A stretch of 64,000 bases of DNA from Amycolatopsis orientalis DSM 43388 (GTDB lineage: Bacteria; Actinomycetota; Actinomycetes; Mycobacteriales; Pseudonocardiaceae), in the NCBI RefSeq assembly GCF_000411975.1, contig NZ_ASXG01000063.1:1-64000 (forward strand), given 5' to 3'. Position 1 is the first letter of the stretch, and each line of letters starts with the position of its first letter. Below are positions 1-10,551 of the stretch, one piece after another. Under the pieces are notes generated by a model that was not told the origin of the DNA, did no database searches, and worked only from the letters and a program-made list of their open reading frames with translations. A program made the position numbers and the translations under genes.

Positions 1-511
1 GGCGGGCGCGTTCGACGACCCGACGCCCGCCGAGCTGGCGAACCTCGAAGCCGAGAAGGAAATGCAGCGCACCGGCCGGGGGTATTCGGCGATCCAGGCG
101 ACCCGTCCGCAGACCCTCGGCTACGCCCTCACCGATTCCCCGGCGGGTCAGGCCGCCTGGATCGCGGAGAAGTTCTGGGCCTGGACGGACCACGACGGCC
201 ATCCGGAGGACGCGGTGTCCCGGCAGGCGATCCTCGACGAAATCTCGGTCTATTGGTTCACCGCGTCGGCGACCTCGTCGGCACGCCTGTACTGGGAGAG
301 CTTCTCCCATTTCCGGGACCAGGTCACCGCGCCGTCCGGGCTGTCGGTCTACCCGCGCGACATCACCCGGCCCTCGCGGCGCGAGGCCGAACTGCGGTTC
401 ACCGACCTGCGCTGGTTCGAGGAACTGCCCCGAGGCGGCCACTTCGCCGCACTGGAGCAGCCGGAATCGCTGGTCGAGCAGGTGCGCGGGTTCTTCCGTC
501 TCGTCCGCTGA
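1..511 (+). CDS. Epoxide hydrolase-like alpha/beta hydrolase, 3' end only
   Basis: The frame is open from the first bases of the window to a TGA at 509-511, so this is the C-terminal ~169 residues of a gene starting upstream. The sequence resembles the cap and C-terminal part of epoxide hydrolases of the alpha/beta-hydrolase fold. A Tyr-rich cap stretch (TGRGYSAIQATRPQTLGYAL) is followed by an FWAWTDHDGH segment, and GGHFAALEQPE near the end carries the probable catalytic His. The nucleophile Asp and oxyanion hole lie outside the window. The gene converges on the amidohydrolase 21 bp away. Epoxide hydrolase is likely; another haloalkane-dehalogenase-like hydrolase is possible. Confidence 0.8.
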   Translation, partial: AGAFDDPTPAELANLEAEKEMQRTGRGYSAIQATRPQTLGYALTDSPAGQAAWIAEKFWAWTDHDGHPEDAVSRQAILDEISVYWFTASATSSARLYWESFSHFRDQVTAPSGLSVYPRDITRPSRREAELRFTDLRWFEELPRGGHFAALEQPESLVEQVRGFFRLVR

Positions 512-532
512 GGAGTCCGTGCGCGCGGACGC

Positions 533-1606
533 TCAGTGGAAGACGGTGCCGCCCAAGACGATGTGGGTCGGGTGGTGCAGGGCGGCGAGGTCGGCGCGCG
601 GGTCGTCGGCGTAAACGATCAGGTCGGCCGGGGCGCCGTGTTCGATGCCGGGGTTGCCCAGCCATTCGCGCGCTTCCCAGGAAGCGCTCGCGAGAGCCTG
701 CGTACGCGACATCCCCGCGCGGTGGAGCGCTTCGACCTCGTCGGCGATACGGCCGTGCGCGACCATGCCGCCCGCGTCCGTGCCCGCGAAGACGCGTACG
801 CCCGCTTCGACCGCCGAGGACACCATATCGGCCACACCGGCGTGCAGGGCGCGCATGTGAGCCGCGTACGTCGGGTACTTGCCCGCCTTGTCCGCGATGC
901 CCGGGAAGTTCTCGATGTTGATGAGCGTGGGCACCAACGCGACGTCGCGGCGCGCGAGTTCGGCGAGCTGATCCGGCGACAGCGCGGTGCCGTGTTCGAG
1001 ACAGTCGATGCCCGCGCCGATCAAGCCCGGCAACGCCGCTTCGCCGAACACGTGCGCCGTGACGCGTGCGCCGAGGTCGTGGGCGACGCGGATGGCTTCC
1101 GCCAGCACATCGTCCGGCCACAACGGGGCGAGGTCGCCCTGGCCGCGGTCGATCCAGTCGCCGACGAGCTTGACCCAGCCGTCGCCGTCGCGGGCCTGCT
1201 CGGCGACCGCTTCGGGCAGCAGCGCCGGCTCGTCCAGCTCGATCGCGAAGCCGGGGATGTAGCGCTTCGGCAGCGCCAGGTGCCGTCCGCACCGGATGAT
1301 CGTGGGCAGGTCGGCGCGCGATTGCAGCGGGCGGACGTCGAGCGGCAGGCCGCAGTCGCGGATCAGCAGCGTGCCCGCGTCGCGGTCGGTCGCGGCCTGC
1401 TCCGCCGCCTCCCGCACCGACAACCCGCCGGTCGGGCCGAGGCCCGGGTGGCAGTGCGCGTCGACGAGCCCGGGGACCACGAATCCGCCGGTGGACAGCG
1501 TTTCCGCGCCGGGAACCGGCTCGAACGACAGCTGTCCGTCCTGGATCCAGAGGTCACGCGGTTCGCCGTCGGGCAGGACGGTGCCGGAAAGGTGCAGCGC
1601 GCTCAA
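533..1606 (-). CDS. Amidohydrolase-family metal-dependent hydrolase, TTG start coupled to ffh
   Basis: A 357-aa protein of the metal-dependent amidohydrolase (imidazolonepropionase-like) superfamily. Visible are the first metal-binding motif (VDAHCHPG), the WVKLVGDW strand that often supplies the bridging Lys, VTAHVFGE, CLEHGT and the AGTDAGG motif with the metal-ligand Asp, then the C-terminal return to the small beta-domain (GAPADLIVYADDP). The substrate cannot be told. The frame is open far upstream through ffh on the same strand, but homology begins at LSALHLSGTVLPDG. I therefore take the TTG at 1606-1604, which overlaps the ffh stop as TTGA. This implies translational coupling to ffh, an odd pairing of housekeeping and accessory gene. 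No strong Shine-Dalgarno is visible. Confidence 0.85.
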   Translation of the reverse strand: MSALHLSGTVLPDGEPRDLWIQDGQLSFEPVPGAETLSTGGFVVPGLVDAHCHPGLGPTGGLSVREAAEQAATDRDAGTLLIRDCGLPLDVRPLQSRADLPTIIRCGRHLALPKRYIPGFAIELDEPALLPEAVAEQARDGDGWVKLVGDWIDRGQGDLAPLWPDDVLAEAIRVAHDLGARVTAHVFGEAALPGLIGAGIDCLEHGTALSPDQLAELARRDVALVPTLINIENFPGIADKAGKYPTYAAHMRALHAGVADMVSSAVEAGVRVFAGTDAGGMVAHGRIADEVEALHRAGMSRTQALASASWEAREWLGNPGIEHGAPADLIVYADDPRADLAALHHPTHIVLGGTVFH

Positions 1607-3141
1607 TTGTTCTTCGGGTCCTTCGGCAGCTTGAACTTGGACGGGTCGAAGCCGGGCACGTCGTTCATGCCGCCGAGCTGGGACAGGTCCGGCATTCCGC
1701 CGCCCATGCCGCCGGGGGGAAGCATCGGCATGCCGCCGGGCATCCCGCCGCGCATCTTCGGCTGCGTGGGGCCGCGCCCCTTGCCCTTCTTCCCCTTCTT
1801 GCCCTTGCGGTTCTTGCTCCCGCCGCCTCCGCCGAAGCCGAACCGGCCGGCCATCTGCGCCATCATCTTGCGCGCCTCGAAGAAGCGGTTGACCAGGTCG
1901 TTGACCTCGCGGACGGTCACGCCGGAGCCGTTCGCGATGCGCAGCCGGCGCGAGCCGTTGATGATCTTCGGGTCGGCGCGCTCGGCGGGCGTCATGCCGC
2001 GGATGATCGCCTGCAGCCGGTCGAGCTGCTTGTCGTCGACGGCGGCGAGCTGGTCTTTCATCTGGCCCGCGCCGGGCAGCATGCCGAGCAGGTTGCCGAT
2101 CGGGCCCATCTTGCGCACGGCGAGCATCTGCTCGAGGAAGTCCTCCAGCGTGAGCTGCCCGCTGGTGAGCTTCTGCGCGGCCTGTTCGGCCTGCTCCTGG
2201 TCGAAGTGCTGTTCGGCCTGCTCGATCAGGGTCAGCACATCGCCCATGCCCAGGATGCGCGAGGCCATCCGGTCCGGGTGGAACGTGTCGAAGTCCTCGA
2301 GCTTCTCGCCGTTGGACGCGAAGAGGATGGGCTGGCCGGTGACCTCGCGGACGGACAGCGCGGCGCCACCGCGCGCGTCGCCGTCGAGCTTCGTGAGCAC
2401 CACGCCGGTGAAGCCGACGCCGTCGCGGAACGCCTCGGCCGTGGTGACCGCGTCCTGACCGATCATGGCGTCGACCACGAACAGGACCTCGTCCGGCTGC
2501 ACGGCCTCGCGGATGTCCGCCGCCTGCTTCATCAGCTCTTCGTCGACACCCAGCCGGCCTGCGGTGTCGACCACGACGATGTCGTGCTGCGCGTGCTTGG
2601 CCTCCTCGATCGCGCGGCGGGCGACGTCGACCGGGTCGCCGACGCCGTTGCCCGGCTCCGGCGCGAACGTGGGGACGCCCGCGCGCTCGCCGACGATCTG
2701 CAGCTGGTTGACCGCGTTCGGCCGCTGGAGGTCGCAGGCGACCAGCATCGGCGCGTGGCCCTGCTTCTTCAGCCACATCGCCAGCTTCCCGGCGAGCGTC
2801 GTCTTGCCCGCGCCCTGGAGGCCGGCGAGCATGATCACCGACGGCGGGTTCTTCGCCAGGCGCAGCCGCCGCGTCTCGCCGCCGAGGATGCCGATCAGCT
2901 CCTCGTTGACGATCTTCACGACCTGCTGGGCCGGGTTCAGCGCCTGGGACACCTCGGCGCCCTTGGCCCGGTCCTTGATCTTCGCGATGAACGCCTTGAC
3001 CACCGGGAGCGCGACGTCCGCCTCCAGCAGCGCGATGCGGATCTCGCGCGCGGTGGCGTCGATGTCGGCGTCGGACAGCCGGCCCTTGCGCGAGAGCGAC
3101 TGCAGGGCCGAGGTGAGCCGATCGGAGAGGGTGTCGAACAC
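1603..3141 (-). CDS. ffh: Signal recognition particle protein Ffh (SRP54)
   Basis: A 512-aa SRP GTPase that binds 4.5S RNA and signal sequences and delivers ribosomes to FtsY at the membrane. The N domain is a helical bundle of about 85 residues. The G domain shows GLQGAGKTT (G1), DTAGR (G3) and TKLDG (G4). The methionine-rich M domain follows (FLEQMLAVRKMGPIGNLLGMLP) with SRRLRIANGSG as RNA-binding helix, and the tail is Lys- and Gly/Met-rich. Length is normal for actinobacteria. The start is a GTG. In many actinobacteria ffh lies directly after glnD; here an unknown gene, a MarR gene and an ABC exporter gene separate them. It is translationally coupled to the amidohydrolase downstream. Confidence 0.98.
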   Translation of the reverse strand: MFDTLSDRLTSALQSLSRKGRLSDADIDATAREIRIALLEADVALPVVKAFIAKIKDRAKGAEVSQALNPAQQVVKIVNEELIGILGGETRRLRLAKNPPSVIMLAGLQGAGKTTLAGKLAMWLKKQGHAPMLVACDLQRPNAVNQLQIVGERAGVPTFAPEPGNGVGDPVDVARRAIEEAKHAQHDIVVVDTAGRLGVDEELMKQAADIREAVQPDEVLFVVDAMIGQDAVTTAEAFRDGVGFTGVVLTKLDGDARGGAALSVREVTGQPILFASNGEKLEDFDTFHPDRMASRILGMGDVLTLIEQAEQHFDQEQAEQAAQKLTSGQLTLEDFLEQMLAVRKMGPIGNLLGMLPGAGQMKDQLAAVDDKQLDRLQAIIRGMTPAERADPKIINGSRRLRIANGSGVTVREVNDLVNRFFEARKMMAQMAGRFGFGGGGGSKNRKGKKGKKGKGRGPTQPKMRGGMPGGMPMLPPGGMGGGMPDLSQLGGMNDVPGFDPSKFKLPKDPKNN

Positions 3142-3254
3142 GGGGGTGCACGCTCCAGCTGGGTCGAAAGTTCGCGTGCCGGGCGGTGCTCGGCACCCCC
3201 GGCATCTTCCGAGGGTAGCCGCTCCGGCCGTCCCGCCTTCACGGGTACGGGAAG

Positions 3255-3350
3255 GGTACTACGCAGTCAGGTACTAATTGACGCAGCGATAACAGCTCAA
3301 CCGCGCGAAAACCGTTCGACCAGCCTCGCCGATTAAGTAAACATAGGCGT
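3255..3350 (+). promoter_or_regulatory. Upstream region of the ABC exporter
   Basis: The 209-bp gap between divergent ffh and the exporter gene contains an exact 7-bp direct repeat GGTACTA at 3255-3261 and 3270-3276. An AT-rich patch (TTAAGTAAACATA, 3333-3345) ends 5 bp before the exporter ATG and could be a -10 element of a leaderless transcript. The MarR protein encoded downstream may act here. Assignment is inference. Confidence 0.3.
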
Positions 3351-5144
3351 ATGACATCAGCGACTGCCCGCCGCGCGACGCTCGCCGAACCGGCAGCGGA
3401 GGAGGACGAACAGGTCCCGTTCCGCCGCATCGCGGGCCTGTTCCGGCCGCACCGGCGGGCGCTGGCCGGGCTGTGCGCGCTGCTGGTCCTGCAGGCCGGG
3501 CTGGGCGTCACCTCTCCGTTCCTGCTGCGCGAGATGCTGGACGACGCGCTGCCGCACCGCGACGCCCTGCTGGTGAGCCTGCTGGCCATCGGGATGATCG
3601 CCGCCGCGCTCGGGTCCGGCGCGCTGAGCGTGCGGACCACCGGACTGTCCAACACCATCGGCCAGCGGGTGATGAACGAGCTGCGGGTGGCGGTGTACAG
3701 CCATCTGCAGCGGATGTCGCTCGGCTTCTACACCCGGACCAAGACCGGCGAGGTGCTGTCGCGGGTGTTCAACGACATCGGCGGCGTGGACAACGTCGTG
3801 ACCGGGACCGCCGCGTCGATCGTGCAGAACGGCACGACGGCGCTGGCGATCGCGGCGGCGATCCTGGTCATGGACTGGCAGCTGGCGCTGTTGTCGCTGG
3901 TCGTTGTGCCGTTGTTCCTGCTGTTCACGCTGCGGCTCGGCGGCAAGCAGCGCAAGCTCGCCCGCGGCCGGACGCGCCGGATGGCGCGGCTGACCACGAT
4001 CGTCGAGGAATCGCTGTCGGTCACCGGCGTGCTGCTGGCCAAGACGATGGGCAACGCGAAGCTGATGCGCGACCGGTTCGCCGAGGAATCGCGCGAGGTC
4101 GCGGCACTGGAGCGCAGGGCCGCGCTGGCCGGACGGTGGCAGCGGGCGGCGCGGACGATGAGCCTGACGATCATCCCGGCGCTGGTCTACTGGGCGGCCG
4201 GGCTGGAGCTCGCCGGTGGTGCGGCGCCGATCTCGTTGGGCACCGTCGTCGCGTTCACCAGCATGTTGAACCGGCTGCTCACGCCGGCGACGGCGATGCA
4301 GACGGTGGGCCAGAACGTCGCGTCGGCGAAGGCGTTGTTCGGACGGATCTTCGAGGTGCTCGACCTGCCGGTGGAGATCGACGACCGGCCGGGCGCGCGG
4401 ACGCTGCGGCCCAGCGGCGGCGCGGTTTCGATGCGCGGGGTGTCGTTCCGCTACGACGACGAAGGCCCGTGGACGTTGCGCGACATCGATCTCGACGTGC
4501 CCGCCGGGACCACGACCGCGCTGGTCGGTTCGACGGGTTCGGGGAAGACGACGCTCGCCTACCTGGTCGCCCGGTTGTACGAGGTGACCGAGGGGAAGGT
4601 GTGCGTGGACGGGACGGATGTCCGGGACGTCACGCTCGCGTCGCTGGCCGCCGGGGTCGGGCTGGTGTCGCAGGAGACCTATCTGTTCCACGCGTCGGTG
4701 CGGGAGAACCTCCGCTTCGCGAAGCCGGACGCCACCGACGCAGAGCTGGAGAACGCCGCGAAGGCCGCGCACATCCACGACACGCTGGCCGCGCTGCCCG
4801 AGGGCTACGACACGGTGGTGGGGGAACGCGGCTACCGGTTTTCCGGCGGGGAGAAGCAGCGGATGGCGATCGCGCGGATCCTGCTGCGCAATCCGCCGAT
4901 GCTGATCCTGGACGAGGCGACGAGTTCGCTGGACAACCGCACGGAACGGGCGGTGCAGGCGGAACTGGACCGGCTCGCCGCGGGCCGCACGACGATCGCG
5001 ATCGCGCACCGGCTGTCCACTGTGGAGCACGCGGACCAGATCGCGGTGCTGGACGCCGGCCGGATCGTCGAGCGCGGGACGCACGAAGAACTGCTCGCGC
5101 TGGACGGGCGGTACGCCGCGTTGGTGCGGGGAGAAACCGCCTAA
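3351..5144 (+). CDS. ABC transporter, fused permease-ATPase (exporter type)
   Basis: A 597-aa half-transporter that should dimerise and export a drug, lipid or peptide using ATP. The N-terminal exporter-type membrane domain (about residues 25-320, six predicted helices) is followed by the ATPase domain. Visible are Walker A GSTGSGKTT (about residue 393), Q-loop VSQETYLFHA, signature FSGGEKQR (about 497), Walker B MLILDEATSS (about 517) and H-loop IAHRLST (about 550), all intact. No partner half-transporter is adjacent, so a homodimer is likely. A MarR gene starts 9 bp downstream, suggesting inducible efflux. No clear Shine-Dalgarno precedes the ATG. Confidence 0.93.
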   Translation: MTSATARRATLAEPAAEEDEQVPFRRIAGLFRPHRRALAGLCALLVLQAGLGVTSPFLLREMLDDALPHRDALLVSLLAIGMIAAALGSGALSVRTTGLSNTIGQRVMNELRVAVYSHLQRMSLGFYTRTKTGEVLSRVFNDIGGVDNVVTGTAASIVQNGTTALAIAAAILVMDWQLALLSLVVVPLFLLFTLRLGGKQRKLARGRTRRMARLTTIVEESLSVTGVLLAKTMGNAKLMRDRFAEESREVAALERRAALAGRWQRAARTMSLTIIPALVYWAAGLELAGGAAPISLGTVVAFTSMLNRLLTPATAMQTVGQNVASAKALFGRIFEVLDLPVEIDDRPGARTLRPSGGAVSMRGVSFRYDDEGPWTLRDIDLDVPAGTTTALVGSTGSGKTTLAYLVARLYEVTEGKVCVDGTDVRDVTLASLAAGVGLVSQETYLFHASVRENLRFAKPDATDAELENAAKAAHIHDTLAALPEGYDTVVGERGYRFSGGEKQRMAIARILLRNPPMLILDEATSSLDNRTERAVQAELDRLAAGRTTIAIAHRLSTVEHADQIAVLDAGRIVERGTHEELLALDGRYAALVRGETA

Positions 5145-5153
5145 TGTGGCGGT

Positions 5154-5606
5154 ATGGAGACCGAACCCGACGCGCACCGGGCCGACGAGCTGGCGGCGCT
5201 GGCCCGGACGGTGCGCGAGGGCGTCGGACGGCTGAACTGGCGGATGCGCTTCGAGGCGGGTTCGCCCGCTCCGGGACCGGCCGTGCTGGCGGTGCTGTCG
5301 CGGCTGTACCGGGGCGGCACGCACACGCCGAGCGAGCTGGCCGAAGCCGAACGGATCCATCCGCAGTCGCTCACGCGGATCCTGGCCACGCTGGCCGAAC
5401 GCGAATGGATCACGCGCACTCCGGATCCATCGGACGGACGGCGGTCGCTGATCGACCTCACCCCGGCCGGGCTGCGGGAGCTGCGCGAGTACTCGGTCGC
5501 GCGGGAGACCTGGCTGGCCGCGGCTCTCGAACGGACGCTCAGCCCCACCGAGCAGGAGCTGCTCCGGCTCGCCGCCGGGCTGCTGACCCGGATCGCGGAC
5601 TCCTGA
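5154..5606 (+). CDS. MarR-family transcriptional regulator
   Basis: A 150-aa winged-helix regulator. The core runs TPSELAEAERIHPQSLTRIL (helix-turn-helix), then TRTPDPSDGRRSLIDLT, the typical MarR beta-wing with its Asp-x-Arg pair. Flanking helices form the dimer interface. It lies 9 bp after the ABC exporter gene on the same strand, so it most probably senses a substrate of that pump and controls the pair; a repressor role is usual for the family. The ligand is unknown. It ends in a region convergent with an unknown minus-strand gene. Confidence 0.9.
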   Translation: METEPDAHRADELAALARTVREGVGRLNWRMRFEAGSPAPGPAVLAVLSRLYRGGTHTPSELAEAERIHPQSLTRILATLAEREWITRTPDPSDGRRSLIDLTPAGLRELREYSVARETWLAAALERTLSPTEQELLRLAAGLLTRIADS

Positions 5607-5791
5607 GTCCCGGGGTTCCGGGGCGGCCGCTCCCCACGGCCGTCCCCGGAACCGTGGCGGAAGAGCTCACCTCCCCAGGAGGCCTTCCGCCGCGGGCACG
5701 CGGAGCGGTTCCCCCTCGACCACCCGGCGTTGGCCAGAAGTCTGCCGTCCGGGCACCGGCGCGCGGCAGCGTGAAGTCCCTCAATCGGGAC

Positions 5792-5807
5792 TGAGTAGAA
5801 CTACTCA
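5792..5807. repeat. 16-bp perfect palindrome TGAGTAG-AA-CTACTCA
   Basis: Seven-base perfect arms flank two central bases. It lies between convergent genes and its right arm contains the stop codon (5805-5807) of the minus-strand gene. The context favours a 3'-end role over an operator; the role is unknown. Confidence 0.6.
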
Positions 5808-6182
5808 AACGCGGGTGTCGGGCCCCGCCGAATCGCTCGTGTGCTCGAACAGCGGTTCGGCGTCGGAGAGTTCCTCGGCCGAGCAGCTCACCGCGCAGGC
5901 GGCCGCCTGCAGGACTTCGGTGAGCACCTCGACCTCGGACGGCGAGACGGTGGCGAGCGCGGGGTTGCGGACGTCCATGCGGCCGGCGAGGCCGGCCAGC
6001 GCGTGGGAAAGCGCGTGCTGGCCGGCGACCAGCTGGGTGACCACCTCGGACAGTTCGCTGAGGGTGGCGGCCGAGCCGTCGCCGCGGAGCAGGGCGGAGA
6101 GCTCCTCGGCGCACGTGCGCAGGTGCCCGGCCACGACTGTCGGCGGCAGCGAAAGCTCGGGCAGGTTCTCGTGACCTCGCAC
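5805..6182 (-). CDS. Hypothetical protein, 125 aa, downstream of glnD
   Basis: No family was recognised. The product is small, soluble and helical: it has two predicted amphipathic helices (LRTCAEELSALLRGDGSA; SEVVTQLVAGQHALSHALAG) and an acidic C-terminal tail. The region EVEVLTEVLQAAACAVSCSAEEL holds two closely spaced Cys. I chose the GTG at 6182 because GAGGTG lies six bases upstream; in-frame alternatives are GTG at 6191 and ATG at 6224. Codon use matches its neighbours. It is same-strand with glnD but separated from it by a 55-bp hairpin, so it probably has its own transcript. Confidence 0.6.
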   Translation of the reverse strand: MRGHENLPELSLPPTVVAGHLRTCAEELSALLRGDGSAATLSELSEVVTQLVAGQHALSHALAGLAGRMDVRNPALATVSPSEVEVLTEVLQAAACAVSCSAEELSDAEPLFEHTSDSAGPDTRV

Positions 6183-6304
6183 CGCGTTCACCTCGCCCCC
6201 TGGTCGGACCGTCCATCCTGCCATCGGAACCGGTTTTGTCGCTTCCGACACCCCGGACGGGTGAGCCCGGATGGCGCAATCCAGCCGGATCTGCCTGGCC
6301 AGCT

Positions 6305-6359
6305 GTCCGTGAAGGACTCCTTGCGGGAATCTGATTCCCGCAAGGAGTCCTTCACGGAC
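6305..6359. repeat. 26-bp perfect inverted repeat (palindrome family copy 1), probable terminator of glnD
   Basis: The left arm 6305-6330 and right arm 6334-6359 are perfect reverse complements around the 3-base loop CTG. It starts two bases after the glnD stop. The 47-nt core (6309-6355, GTGAAGG...CCTTCAC, centre GGGAATCTGATTCCC) recurs at 18.1, 18.5, 50.3 and 60.4 kb with compensating arm differences. There is no T-tract, as is usual for actinobacterial terminators. Confidence 0.9.
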
Positions 6360-6361
6360 CG

Positions 6362-8671
6362 TCAGGAGACCGCGGCCAGCACGGCGTCGGTGATGCCAGC
6401 CCGCCACGACGGGGTGACGTGGCCGGAACGCGGCGAGAGGGCGAAAGAGTCGACCACGGCGCCGCCGAGGGTCGCGGCTTTCGCCCAGTGGACGTCGGCC
6501 TCGGCCCGGCGCAGGGCGCTCGCCACGCGGAACAGCAGGCCGATCTGGTCGGCGGCGCGCAATTCGAGCACGACGGCGTCGGGGCCGCTCGTTTCGTCGT
6601 CGAACCAGCGCACCACCGGTTTGACCACGACCGGCGACGACGTGGCGTAGTCGCGTTCCTTCGCCGCCAAGCGCTGGGTGAGCGGCATCGTCCCGGCGAC
6701 CGCGCGGGCGAATTGCTCCCGCAGCAGCGCGGGGTCCGGCAGGGAGCCGAACTTCGGCGACGCGGTGAACACGCCGGCCCGGCCCCTGCCCGAGTGCTCG
6801 CGCAGGACCGCCGAGTGGACCTCCAGGGAGTTCAGCGCCAGCACTCCGGCCGCCGGGGCGAGCAGTTCCCGGTCCGCGGGCACGGCCAGCAGCGCGGTGA
6901 CCACCTTGCCGTGCGCGGAAATCCGGATTTGGCCGACCCCGGTCCGGGCGGCCTCGGCGACGAGCTCCCGCTGGTCGTCGTCGAGCGGCTCGGGCGGGGT
7001 GAAACCCTTGCCGTGCATCACTTCCTCGCACCCGCTGACCAGTTCGGCGAGCAGCCGGTCCTTCCAGTCGGTCCAGACGCCGGGGCCGGTGGCCAGCGAG
7101 TCCGCCCGGGTGAGGGCGTGCAGCAGTTCCAGCAGGACGATGTCGCCGTCCAGGGTTTTCACCACGCGCGAGAGGGTCGCGGGGTCGCCGATGTCGCGCC
7201 GGGTCGCGGTGTGCGGGAGCAGCAGGTGGTGGCGGACCATCGCGGAGACCGTCGCCACGTCCGCCGTCGGCAGGCCCAGCCGCTGCGCTACCGAGGCGGA
7301 GATCTTCGCGCCCAGCTCGGAGTGGTCGGCCTCGCGGCCCTTGCCGATGTCGTGCAGCAGCGCGCCGATCAGCAGCAGGTCCGGCCGCGACACGGTGGTC
7401 GACAGCTTCGCGGCTTCGACGCACGCCTGGACGAGGTGCCGGTCGACGGTCCACTGGTGCACTGGCGACCGTGGCGGCAGGTCGCGCACGGCGCCCCATT
7501 CCGGGAACAGCCGCGCCCACAGGCCGGTGCGGTCGAGTGCTTCGACCGCGTCGACCAGCCCCTCCCCCGCGCCCAGCAGCTCGACGAGCGCGTTGCGAGC
7601 GTCGTCCGGCCACGGTTCGCGCAGTTCGGGTGCGGACTCGGCGAGCGTGCGCAACGTGCCCGGCGAGATGGGCTTCCGGGTACGCGCGGAGGCTGCTGCG
7701 GCGCGGAGCAGGAGCGCTGGGTCCCGGGCGGGGAGCGCGTCCCGGGCGAGCGCGACCTCGTCGCCGTGCAGCACGACGCCCTCGGCCAACGGACGTCGTA
7801 CTGGGCGTCGACCGAAGCGCGGGCGGGGTTGCTCCACAGTGGACCGAAGAGCGACATCGACCGCGTACGCGATGGTTCGGCCCGCGCCGGAAAGCTTGCG
7901 TGCCAAGGCGAATCGGTCGCCCAGCTCAAGCTCGTGCGCTACGACGTCGGCGTCGGCGGCACCGAGGATGTCTCGCTCCCGACGCGATTCGCGGCGCAGT
8001 TCGGTACGGACGTCCAGCAGGAGCTGTTTGGCTGCCAGCAGCTCTTCGCCCGGTCGTGCGGTGAGCTGCGCGGCCGCGAGGGCTTCCAGGACGCCGAAGT
8101 CGCGCAGGCCGCCGCGGCCGTGTTTGAGGTCCGGCTCGGCGGATTGGGCGATCTCGCCGCTGCGCCGCCACCGGGTGTGGACGGATTCCGCCAGCTCCGG
8201 CAAGCATTTGCGGGCGGTGCGCCGCCACTGGTCGCGAGCGGCGGACGCGACCCGTTCGGTGAGATCCGGGTCGCCGGCCAGGTGCCGGGCGTCGAGGAGA
8301 CCCAGCGCGGTACGCAGGTCCTCCGCCGCGACTTTCAGCGCCTCGCCCGGGGTGCGGACCGAATGGTCGAGGCCGACCCGCGCATCCCACAGCGGGTACC
8401 ACAGCGCGTCGGCGATCTCCCCGATGTTCCCGTTCCCGTTGTGCAGCAACAGCAAATCGAGATCGGAGCACGGCACCAGCTCGCGCCGTCCCAACCCCCC
8501 TACGGCGACCAGCGCGACACCTGGGTCCGCGGTGTCGACGCCGGCCGCCGTCGCTCCTTTCCCGAGCCAGAACTCGTACAGATCGACCAGGGAGGCCCGC
8601 AGTGCGGGAGCTCCGTGCCGTCCTTCGAGCAGCAGTGCGGTGGCCCGGGCGAGTTCTCCCCCGTCGGTCAT
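6362..8671 (-). CDS. glnD: [Protein-PII] nucleotidyltransferase GlnD
   Basis: A 769-aa bifunctional nitrogen sensor that modifies and demodifies the PII protein GlnK. In actinobacteria the modification is adenylylation. The nucleotidyltransferase motif VAVGGLGRRELVPCSDLDLL is at about residues 50-71. A GlnD-type linker, the HD phosphohydrolase domain (LLHDIGKG near 440) and C-terminal ACT domains follow, the last at about 690-765 (VLELRAADQIGLLFRVASAL). Length is slightly below enterobacterial GlnD but normal for actinobacteria. It starts 3 bp after the glnK stop, as the last gene of amt-glnK-glnD. A perfect hairpin follows the stop. Confidence 0.97.
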   Translation of the reverse strand: MTDGGELARATALLLEGRHGAPALRASLVDLYEFWLGKGATAAGVDTADPGVALVAVGGLGRRELVPCSDLDLLLLHNGNGNIGEIADALWYPLWDARVGLDHSVRTPGEALKVAAEDLRTALGLLDARHLAGDPDLTERVASAARDQWRRTARKCLPELAESVHTRWRRSGEIAQSAEPDLKHGRGGLRDFGVLEALAAAQLTARPGEELLAAKQLLLDVRTELRRESRRERDILGAADADVVAHELELGDRFALARKLSGAGRTIAYAVDVALRSTVEQPRPRFGRRPVRRPLAEGVVLHGDEVALARDALPARDPALLLRAAAASARTRKPISPGTLRTLAESAPELREPWPDDARNALVELLGAGEGLVDAVEALDRTGLWARLFPEWGAVRDLPPRSPVHQWTVDRHLVQACVEAAKLSTTVSRPDLLLIGALLHDIGKGREADHSELGAKISASVAQRLGLPTADVATVSAMVRHHLLLPHTATRRDIGDPATLSRVVKTLDGDIVLLELLHALTRADSLATGPGVWTDWKDRLLAELVSGCEEVMHGKGFTPPEPLDDDQRELVAEAARTGVGQIRISAHGKVVTALLAVPADRELLAPAAGVLALNSLEVHSAVLREHSGRGRAGVFTASPKFGSLPDPALLREQFARAVAGTMPLTQRLAAKERDYATSSPVVVKPVVRWFDDETSGPDAVVLELRAADQIGLLFRVASALRRAEADVHWAKAATLGGAVVDSFALSPRSGHVTPSWRAGITDAVLAAVS

Positions 8672-8674
8672 CGG

Positions 8675-10498
<1,824 letters not shown>

Positions 10499-10551
10499 CG
10501 CGACCCCAGGGCGAAATGTCCGGTCAGGCAACCTCATGGTCGAATAGCGCC

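Noticed and set aside
533-3205. Single 890-codon minus frame through the amidohydrolase and ffh
   Set aside because: The upper two thirds are an out-of-frame reading of ffh; only the part from the TTG at 1606 has amidohydrolase motifs.
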